Assembly (NCBI GenBank): GCA_950106755.1 | Contig: OX467089.1 | Location: forward strand, 20,131,345-20,195,344 | Direction of reading: 5' to 3' | Length of the DNA stretch: 64,000 bases | Source: Climacium dendroides | Lineage: Eukaryota > Streptophyta > Bryopsida > Hypnales > Climaciaceae | Shown here: piece by piece, positions 11,346 to 19,765 of the stretch | Layout of the letters: every line of letters begins with the position of its first letter | Position numbering within the stretch: the stretch's first letter is position 1 | Program-made: the position numbers and the translations under genes | The notes under the pieces: model-generated | Database searches by the model: none | What the model was told of the DNA's origin: nothing | Seen by the model: the letters and a program-made list of their open reading frames with translations, nothing else

Positions 11346-13170
11346 TTCAATTGCAGCGGGAGATTGCAATGGCCGCCGATGAAGCAGCTCAAGAGTACAC
11401 GATGCGGACACCACTCCAAGAGAGGATTGCTCCAGGCATTTGGGAAGCAATGAAGAATGCCTCAGACAAGTTTGTTAAGGCCGTTCATGCCAAAGACTTT
11501 GACAAATACCTAGTGGTGGTAAATCCAAAGAACGGAAATGATTTTCTCAAGAGGTATGAGTTCATTTCTACTCCATTTGAACTTGTAATATCTAAATTTA
11601 TCTATATATATTGCTTCATTTCAATCTAACGTAAATGTTTTTGTGTATTCAGATTGATCGACACTTCAGTAAAAATCCAAATCCTGAAATGACAATTGAA
11701 AAGCTTCAAAAAATTGCCACCGCTAACATTGAAGCAAAACACAAGGCATGGTGGTTAAGATGGTGGAATGCATCGTTGACAGTTCAACAATCTTATCGCT
11801 TTCCAGGGTCCAAGGATAAGGACCTCTTTTGGGATTTTTGGATCAACAAAACATCTTTTTGGACTAAGGTATTGTATTGTGACCAAAAATCATTTTTTTC
11901 TTTGCATTTATTATGAATTCATTTTATTGTATTTTTAACATTCTTCATTTCATTTTAATAGATGGAGGAGGCGATTGTTAAGATGGTTACAAATATTTGC
12001 AAAGACGAAAACATTTGTCGTAGATTGGACCATACAAGGAGTTCGAAAGCCCTCGGATTATATTGAGAGTTGGCGCTTTTTGCTTTGGGACAAAGCATTT
12101 ATCCCGTTCTTTGGAAACAAAGATTTGAAACTCTATACAAAGAAGTCTATATTTAAAGAGTTCCCTAGAACTGAGAGTGCAATGAGACGTATTGTATACA
12201 GGTACTACCATACTATTGCACTTGTCTACTTGCTTTAATCTTTTATTATGTAGTTTTTATTGTTTCTTATTTTTTGGGTTCCTATTTGTTACCTTTACTT
12301 CTAGAAGTTGATGATGCTTTGTTTGTTCTTATTGTTTTTTATTTCATGAATTACTTGCCGATTATGACATTTGTCTCCTTGACTTCAGGTACTTCATGTA
12401 GGTTCTACTTGCCAAAAATGCAATTTCAGCAGAAACCGTACCACCCTTTTTCCTTTTTTGGTTGCAAAAAGACTCTGATCTTTGCATATTCACATTTGAG
12501 CAATTGAAGAAGTTCAATGCTACACATTTAGAAGCGGGAGGGCGGTACCTTGATTGTCATCGAAATTACACCCCTGACTCAGAGGTTGCAAAGAGGACAA
12601 CTCTTGATGGTGGACAGTTTGCTCTCTTGACCCTGACGATTCAGAAGAAGTCAATCAACCACAACAGAAGGCACCAAAGAAAAAGTAGCTTACGAAGAAG
12701 GAGAAGGAAGAGATGGAGAGGGTAGCTAAAGAGAAGGCGGAGAAAAAAGCTGAAAGAGAGAAGTCTCAAACAAATGAGCTTGAAGCCGTGCCTTCACATA
12801 GTCATGAGACTACCACCATGTCAGACCAAGGCCATGATGATGGCCTTGCACCTGCTGCTTCAGATTCCTCTTTATCGAATGTTGTTTATGCTACTGGTAA
12901 CCGAATTCGAAAGAAAAAAGGATTCATGTTTCCTTCAGCCAGCTCTTCAATGATAGAGTCTAAAGACTCCCTTCATGTCTTTGTAAAGTGTACTTCTCTC
13001 TGCACTCTCTTGAATAGTTTACAAGAGCCCACTGTCCCTGATCCTTGATGGATAAGGTTGCATGATACTATAGCTAAGGTATTGTATTCTCAACTTAATT
13101 CCAACATTTCTTCTTTTATGCCATTAATTTAAAGGTTTTAATTCTAACTTTACATGTATGAAATGTGCAG

Positions 13171-14844
13171 ATTAGTGCTACTCGCAATCGTACTATTACA
13201 TCCAACTTTTGCAAAGAATACAGGCATACATGGCTTGATTTGATCATTGTAGACATTCCAGAGAATCTACCTATTCCAAGTATTTTAACTTCAATTCCAG
13301 AGTGGAACACGCGCAAAGAAAACTACGTTGAGACTCTTTTTGAGATGGCTGACATGTATTTGCATGATGACGGTGCCCTCCTACTCATACATTGTGATGA
13401 TCGGAGATTGCTAAAAGAAATTGATGAATTGGCTGACTAGTATGACATGAAGTTGGCCAAAGATTGGTGGGGAATCAATGAGCTACATCTTGCATCTGCA
13501 CAGGACCCATCACTAATGGTAAATGAAAAAGTTTCTATGGTTCCTTTGACATTGTGATTTCTGAAATTTCTGTAATTCCCTTAACATTGTAATTTCTGTG
13601 ATTTCTTTGATATTGTGATTTCTGAAATTTCTGCAATTCCCTTGACATCATAATTTCTGTGATTTCTTTGACATTGTGATTTCTGAAATTTTTCTAATTC
13701 CCTTAATATTGTAATATCTGTGATTTCTTTGACATTATAATATCTGTGATTTCTTGGACATTGTAATTTCTGAAATTTCCTTTGACATTGTAATTCTTGA
13801 AATTTCCTTTGAAATTGTAAGTTTTAGTTTGTGGGAAGTTTGTAGGAAGTTATAGAAAATCTATCCTAAAACAAATTTTGAAGTCCTTCATTTTTGTGAT
13901 TTCTTTGACATTGTGATCTTTGAAATTTTTGTAATTCTCCTGATATTGTAATTTCAGTGATGTCTTTCACATTGTAATTTCTGAAATTTCCTTTGACATT
14001 GTAAATTTTAGTTTGTGGGTAGTTTTTAGGAAGTTTGTTAAAGTCTACTCTAAAATAAACATTAAAGTCCTTCATTTTTGTGATTTCTTTGACATTGTAA
14101 TTTCTGAAATTTTTGTAGTTCCCTTGACATTGTGATTTTGAAATTTTTGTTGTTCCCTTGACATTATGATTTCTGAAATTCCTATAGTTCCCTTGACATT
14201 GCAATTTCTAAAATTTTTGTAGTTCCCTTGACATTGTAATTTCTAAGATACAATTCTTTTTAACATTCAACTTTTTGATGTTTCCAGTCTGTTCAATTTT
14301 GGATTCAATTGTTCATTTGGCGGGAGATTCCTTCACGATTTTCATTCCAAGAAAACCGTGACTCTTCTTATGATGGTGAGCCTTTAGAGAAAAATGATGC
14401 TCTCTTCAATCTTACGAACATTGAAAACCTTTCTATGAACGAGAAAGTTCCATAGAGAGGTCCATGTGAGAAGAACTTACCCTTTATGCGAGATCTCATC
14501 CTACAATTTTGCAAGCCCAGAGATATTGTCCTTGATTGCAAAGCTGCAACAGGTATTTTTTTCCTTCTACAATTTTAAGTTCTATTTATCATTCTTTGGA
14601 GTTGATTTTTCATGATTTATTCATATATCTTTTGTTTTTCAACAGGTTCATCCATCAAGGCTTGTTTGGAGACTGGACGGCACATCTTAGCTTTAGAAAA
14701 TGATTCTCTCATTTTCAAGGCCATGATTGCCTCGTTTGCCCCTATTATAGCCTCTATTCCTACAACCAAGGACAAAGCCACTACCCCACCGCTTGATCAA
14801 CCACCTACAAAGAAGCCAAAGAGGAATCGATTCATCTCTTGCGC
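13171..14844 (+). other. Beta-class DNA amino-methyltransferase-like domain
   Basis: Three exons (13171-13518, 14288-14552, 14646-14844) encode, in order, LDLIIVDIPENLPIPS (position of the catalytic DPPY motif IV, here DIPE), MADMYLHDDGALLLIHCDD (strand-turn after motif V), KDWWGINELHLAS, then EKNLPFMRDLILQF (motif X-like), RDIVLDCKAATGSSIKA (SAM-binding motif I, usually DPFxGSG) and GRHILALEND (motif II). The motif IV before motif I order is that of beta-class N4-cytosine/N6-adenine methyltransferases. Both signature motifs are altered, so catalytic activity is doubtful even without the stop codons. Confidence 0.7.
13535..14250 (+). repeat. Intronic minisatellite, copy 2
   Basis: About 700 bp of the same TTGACATTGTAATTTCTG and GAAATTTCTGTAATTCCC modules as 10925-11345. 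It includes two higher-order copies of a longer stretch near 13800-13900 and 14000-14080 (GTAAGTTTTAG, GGAAGTTT, AAGTCCTTCATTTTTGTG). Most of this intron consists of the repeat. Confidence 0.85.
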
Positions 14845-15188
14845 GTAAGTTGTGATTCATTTGTTATATCACCATTTTTCATTTTATGAAAATATTTGAA
14901 TTACATTGTATTTTACTAACCTTTTTTTTCTTGACTTGCAGAGACATTGTAGTAGAGCAAGTACAAGATGCAAATGAGCAAAGTCCACCTTTCAGTTTCA
15001 TTCTTCCAGTTTATGCAGAGAAGATTGCTCAAGCATATATTGATGCTCCATCTCCAATAGTGAATCGACGAAAGCTTCAATATAATCCAAAGGTAAAGGA
15101 GTTCTTGGATATAGAGGCAGATCAAAGAGAGGAATTTGAGATTGAAGGTTCAACCTCTAGTGACTTAAACTCTAGTGGTGATCTTTGA

Positions 15189-15877
15189 GTGGTTTTCATT
15201 TTTCGGTGTATTTCACTATTGTGGCTCTAAATTGCCCTCCAGTCTTATGTCATTTGCTCTATCATATATATTATACAGGCATTTGATTGTGTGTTTTAAA
15301 TATTGAATGCTATATCCAAGTGACCCACATATTTAAACTTATTGTATCTTCTTATCTTGGTGAGTATTCAATTTTTTATTGTGTGAATTTTTACAACAAA
15401 AGATTTGTTTATAAATGATTCACAATTGCTGATAATCTATAACGGTTGTAATATTATGCCATAACTATATATGTCTTTTTTTTGGTGGTATTGTAGTATT
15501 ATAGTTTTTCATTCAGTTTTTTTAAACTACTTGATGTTTCTATTATAAGCATTATATATTTTTTAGCTCCGTAGTAGACTGTTTCAGGATTGTTCCCTAA
15601 AACTGTTCACTGTGCAGTGAACCAACGACTGCTGGTCTGATTTTTTGGAGGAAAAAAAATTCCGTTTCTAGTACATCCCATCTAGGGCAATATTCAAATT
15701 ATTTCCAGTCAAAATGATCCAGCAATACTTGCTTTAAGCACATCCATGTATTACAGATCCTTTAGATACGACTTAAACTCATATGGCTTATATTTCCACT
15801 TCTATTTTGAGTGACAAGGCTCACAGTTTGTAACCATCATCAATATCTTGCTAGAAAACACAAGTCCTAGACTATTT
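15189..15877. other. Gene-free stretch downstream of the MULE accessory gene
   Basis: AT-rich DNA that should hold the 3' untranslated region. The only structure noticed is an 18-bp dyad at 15605-15622 (GTTCACTG, TG spacer, CAGTGAAC). Confidence 0.5.
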
Positions 15878-15965
15878 CACTAGTAGAAAACGCAGAAATT
15901 TTTGTTGTTTCGGTGACGTTGTTTTGGTCACCGAACAACAGAAATTTCTGCGTTTTCTACTAGTG
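15878..15965. mobile_element. CACTA-type hairpin MITE, 88 bp
   Basis: Near-perfect foldback: both arms read CACTAGTAGAAAACGCAGAA inward and stay paired for about 39 bp, with one mismatch and one indel, around a 9-base loop. Ends begin CACTA, the signature of En/Spm (CACTA) elements, and a TTT triplet flanks both sides, matching the 3-bp target duplication of that superfamily. No coding capacity. Inserted in the MULE. Confidence 0.85.
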
Positions 15966-16315
15966 TTTTGAGATACGAATCATGGTAATGGATGGTTGAC
16001 ATTTTGCAAAAGAAACTCCAAGAATTCCAAGAGGTTGTGGGCCTCATCTGTGCCCATCCCAAGAACAAAAACAAACCAATGTTTTGTTAGTGAGGTGCAA
16101 CGAGTATCTTCAGCCCACAAACGCGTGTTATAGCTTCACAAGGAATAAAAAAGCATACAAAAGCAAAATGAAACACTGTGACACAATTCATTATACAACA
16201 TAACGTGTAGAACCTGGTCATTAGTGGCTCGCTGTGAGGACGCCATGTATCCTGGGTTTAGCTTTCAGGGACAAAAGAAACAGGCCAGAGCAACTTTGCT
16301 AAAGTCTGGCTAAAA

Positions 16316-16561
16316 TTACTCCGACAGCACTAACCCTTGTGGTCGGGTGTTCTTCTCTCCGTCAATCTCAGTCACATCAGCCCAAGGACAAGTAGGTCCA
16401 GAGAAAGCGTAACAAAAGAAATATGCAGTAAAAAGTCTCTCTCTGTCTTTGTTGAATGGGGCAAGCATCATTTTATTCGGAACAGGACGAAGACCCGTCC
16501 AGTCATGATAGACCCGGCCCTGACGAGCAAGGATATGAACTGTACCGCCGGATATGTTCAA
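16316..16561 (-). pseudogene. Possible captured host-gene exon (unidentified)
   Basis: An 81-codon frame ending in TAA has a protein-like, balanced composition unlike the surrounding DNA: GGTVHILARQGRVYHDW, LRPVPNKMMLAPFNKDRE, FSGPTCPWADVTEIDGE. It reads like the last exon of a conserved plant gene, but I cannot name the family. In the same frame a TGA lies just upstream, so the 5' side is either an exon border or broken. Less convincing coding-like pieces on the same strand occur near 17390-17470 and 17580-17800 (DWTFSSAGRSGG, AWVTNQWSTGGFLCDV, with TAA interruptions). The block lies inside the MULE boundaries, as expected of gene-fragment capture by MULEs; a nested insertion is the alternative. 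Confidence 0.45.
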
Positions 16562-16719
16562 GAAATTATTTCAGTATGTGGGTCATCAGAGCCGCACAAC
16601 TTGATGATGCATACTTGGTCATTAAAGGGAGAATCAATGATTGATTGGCCAGGATTGCTTTACTACTTATGCAGTACTTGTAGCCTGGATATGGGGGCTA
16701 TTTTGAAAAGAATATGAAC

Positions 16720-18261
16720 AGTAGATAACCTGGCAATCTAAGTACAGGTTAACGTTTTAATGACGGATTAGCTTTGGGCATAAATTACTTTAAGTAAATG
16801 TCATGTTTAAACATAAACAGACTTGATTGTATGTCAATATGTAAGATACTGAACATATTTAAACAAAGGGATCATGTGTCAAACAAAAATCAATTTGAAT
16901 TTTTGTTTATATAATTTTCAACAACGTTTACAAAATGATAGAGGTAATTGCTATACCCTCTATTTTAAAATTGACCATAGGTTTTTGGTACTGGAATACA
17001 AAATCTAGAAAAAAAAGGTTGTTTTTGATACTTCTCTAATTGTATCAGAGTAGATTCTAATTCCCTCTCAAAACTCATATTCATGTTACAGACATCAAAT
17101 TCAATTAATCTTTCAGATTAATAGTTCTTTCTGTCCTTTGAGAAGTGAATACAGTGCTTACTACCCGGCAAGTCTATCTATCTGAAGCAGACATCGAATG
17201 GAGCAAGATCTTAAACATAACAACATAGACCCATTGAAACAAACTCTAAAGAATTATAACTCCAAAGAAACCAGTAGGAGTTTCTAATTGGAAGTATCAG
17301 CTTGGGATGTAGGTACACAGCATGGACACCAAATTGTACTCCATGAAAAAAGCTTGAAAGTGATTCGAAATTTTTTGAAAAAATTCTCAGGAGGCGGTAA
17401 CCCTCACCTGTATCCATACCACACAGCAAACCATTAGTATGCCACATGATGTGCACGAGGTGTCTACAAGTTACCACTACTTGTCATCGTATATTCACCA
17501 GAGAATAATTTCAAAACAATCTAAGAAAGTATACAATTTTGCTTGTCAAAAACGTAAGTAACAGTGTACTATAGTCTCAGACATCACACAAGAAACCACC
17601 TGTTGACCACTGATTTGTGACCCAAGCACCATTTTTCCGCTCACTAGTCCCACCACTTCTTCCAGCACTTGAGAATGTCCAATCCCAAGCTTAGCGAAAA
17701 TCAACTTAGCAAGAGCAAGAACCCCAAGTTTGAATCAAGCCAATGTTCACAAAAGTACCGTCATCTAAGACAGTAAGGGCGGGATGAGCTTAATCAAGCA
17801 CATCGCTTACCAACTTTAAAATCTTAATGAGTTCACATTAAGCATTGAGTTTAAGGCACAAGCATAAATGCCCGCCAAAATGCCCTTTTAACAAATAAAA
17901 TAAAATCTGAATATACAGGGAGCTTGTCAGATGACCCTTGTCTCTCTAAACACTGGTTTGTCTGAGTAATACCTTGTACTATTTTCTCCAGCTTTTTTTT
18001 TATTTGTGAATAATTGTTGTGGTGTGCTGTGACAGCTTGCAAACTTATCTAAGTCGATAAGAATGGTCCATGTTCAAGTAGTATTTACATATATTATATC
18101 CATTAGATATAAACATATAAATAAGTATTTTTGTTTTTATTTTCATTTTTCGTCCATAAATAATAATCCCAAAGATTAAATTATGGAATAATACTTGAAG
18201 TCAATAAAAATCAGTAGTAGACTTGAAGAAATATCATGGAATATGACCTGATATTAAAGTC

Positions 18262-18293
<32 letters not shown>

Positions 18294-18887
18294 GAAAGTA
18301 CTGAAAGTGAAAACTGATTTTTAAAAAACATTTAATAATTAATTAAAAAGATAGTAAAATCTAGCATGATATTCTCTCAACAACGTGAACCTGCCTACAT
18401 AGTAGCATTCCCAAAGTTCCCACAACTCGGAAATCCATAGTCTTCTAAATGCCCCAAAAAACATCTAATGTCTTAAATGACAAAAATTCATGGTCATAGA
18501 TTTCCTTCTACTTTTATCAAAACTATAAACCATCATTTTATTAGGTATCCAAATTTCTTTAATAATCCGCGGCTTTACATGCCCTTTTTAATATAAATTA
18601 AAATTTTATGACAAGTATACGGTAATAGGGTCTTTTAAATTTCATAAATGAAACTTTAATAAATCATTTTTGGTTCTCTTATCTCTATTATTTGCTCTTG
18701 TAGAAGACTTTAAATGTCTGAAATTATATGATCATAATGCTTATATCATATAGCTATAGATCTAAGCTTCCCAAATCCCATGGCTTTAGATCAGAATTAG
18801 ATTAAAAAAATTTAAATTTAATATTTTTGGAACAAACTTATTACACGGTTTTAGGTACCCTTTTTCACGGTAATAGGAGTAGGTAGG
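16720..18887. other. Right arm of the MULE, no complete gene
   Basis: Mixed-composition DNA with the coding-like scraps noted under 16316-16561, an A homopolymer of about 30 bases at 18259-18290, and otherwise nothing I can name. Confidence 0.4.
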
Positions 18888-18980
18888 GGTCTTTTTTCCT
18901 AAAATCCCCGCTCCCTGCTCACTTTTTCTTGCTCCCTGCTCCCCGCTTGCCGCTCCCTGCTCACATACTAGCATTCCTTG
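18888..18980 (-). repeat. MULE right terminal inverted repeat
   Basis: The complement, read inward from 18980, matches the left terminus: CAA, GCTAGTATGTGAGC, GGGAGCGG arrays, then GTGAGCAGGGAGC followed by GATTTTAGG and AAAAAAGA. Homopurine/homopyrimidine direct repeats (GCTCCCTGCTC) are conspicuous on the plus strand. Confidence 0.72.
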
Positions 18981-18989
18981 TCTTTGTTG
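18981..18989. repeat. Target-site duplication, right copy (TCTTTGTTG)
   Basis: Identical to 1674-1682, immediately outside the right terminus of the MULE. Confidence 0.7.
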
Positions 18990-19312
18990 TCATCCAGTTC
19001 ATTCTATCTTGTTGCCGCAGTGGAATCTAAAAATTAGGGGGTTTGGTTTCATTGGTTGGTTCATGTCCCGAACAAACTGTATAGTTGTTAGGGGTAGTGA
19101 GTGGGGCTCCTTGTTTGGATGCACCTGAAGCAATGCGTGTGTGTGTTTTGGCCGATTGGACAAGCACCCAATTCCACCAAAGCCATTCCCACAAGCGAAG
19201 TGGGAGGGTTTGCAGACTTGGATCAGCAGACCCAACAATGTGCCAACTCCACTGGCTTCTAGTGGAGTGAGGGCTTACGCCTTGTTGCTGTCGGTGAAGT
19301 GGCCGTTTTGGT
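18990..19312. other. Right part of the unidentified insert inside the hAT element
   Basis: GC-richer sequence between the MULE and the hAT remnant. It is the presumed continuation of 1441-1673. No recognisable family; open frames in it lack protein-like sense. Confidence 0.45.
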
Positions 19313-19765
19313 ATTAGAGTATCATATATGAAAGTAGCATCTTTTTTTCCACATACACATTCTATTAAGCCTAAAAACACAAATACAAACATTTCCCCTT
19401 CTATAAAAGTGGCAAAAACAACCATATGACTTGTGACAAATAGCTTTGTTGATTCATCCATCATAATGCCAAAGTATTTAGACTCTTTAACTATATCAAT
19501 TATATTTTTAATCACACTTGATATTAAAAAAATTAAGTCATAGTATGTTTTTTCATCATGATACAACTCCTGATCCACCCTTGTCTCTACATGTCTTACA
19601 AAAAACCTTACCTAGTGAGGTGTCAAATTCAATCCAATCGAATTGTGTATATCATACATCTTTCCATAATTTTGATGCTAATTCAATAGAATTTAAAGTT
19701 TTATTGTTGTTAGATAAAATAGTAGATTGTGATGCTTCAACTCAGGCCAAATCATTTTCTTTTTG
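19313..19765 (-). pseudogene. hAT transposase, N-terminal half (broken)
   Basis: N-terminal half of the hAT transposase whose C-terminal half is at 117-1450. Reading downward from about 19765 it gives a TTF-type zinc-finger remnant (FDWIEFDTSLGKVFCKTCRD), a break with a stop, then the start of the catalytic core: YHDEKTYYDLI, KESKYFGIMMDEST with the first catalytic Asp, VTSHMVVFATFIEG, and GKKDATFIYDTL. It stops at IYDTL, where the family continues directly into the L-x-x-W-G-L-D segment found at 1450-1400. Same strand and complementary coverage make one interrupted gene the simplest reading. It is inactive because of stops and the large insertion. Confidence 0.85.

Larger units (their letters stand above)
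7707..15188 (+). pseudogene. Two-domain gene: ParB/Srx-like plus DNA methyltransferase-like (MULE accessory gene)
   Basis: Multi-exon gene carried by the MULE. Exons supported by GT-AG sites and coding sense: 7707-8081, 8669-8746, about 9686-9805, 9962-10557, about 10664-10849, 11357-11553, 11653-11868, 11962-12201, 12389-13078, 13171-13518, 14288-14552, 14646-14844, 14942-15188 (about 1,250 codons). The N-terminal exon has a basic nuclear-signal-like run (KKKRKRRK) and an acidic tail. A ParB/sulfiredoxin-like domain ends in YVWDGNHRVSAW. A Lys/Glu-rich linker (12710-13040) leads to a beta-class N4/N6 amino-methyltransferase-like domain with motif IV as VDIPENL and motif I as VLDCKAATGSS. Lesions are TGA at 10439, TAG at 13438, TAG in exon 11 (VP-stop-RGPC), and frameshifts in exons 7-9. 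ParB plus amino-methyltransferase is an architecture known from phage and prokaryotic DNA methylases. The protein's role in the transposon is inference. Confidence 0.75.
1683..18980. mobile_element. 17.3-kb Mutator-like element with two genes
   Basis: The element is bounded by degenerate terminal inverted repeats: about 90 bp at 1683-1776 matches the complement of 18888-18980 and includes GCTAGTA[C/T]GTGAGC plus arrays of GTGAGCGG and GAGCGGG. A perfect 9-bp direct repeat lies immediately outside, as expected for MULE transposition. Inside are a SWIM-type MULE transposase pseudogene (minus, 2398-6652) and a divergent multi-exon gene with ParB-like and DNA methyltransferase-like domains (plus, 7707-15188). 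Downstream lie a CACTA-type MITE and a possible captured host-gene fragment. The element sits in a short insert that itself interrupts a hAT element. Both genes carry stops and frameshifts, so this copy is not autonomous now. Boundaries are inferred from repeats read by eye. Confidence 0.72.

Noticed and set aside
18259..18290. The A run as the poly(A) tail of a retrocopy
   Set aside because: No coding or SINE-like sequence is recognisable directly upstream, and no flanking duplication was seen.
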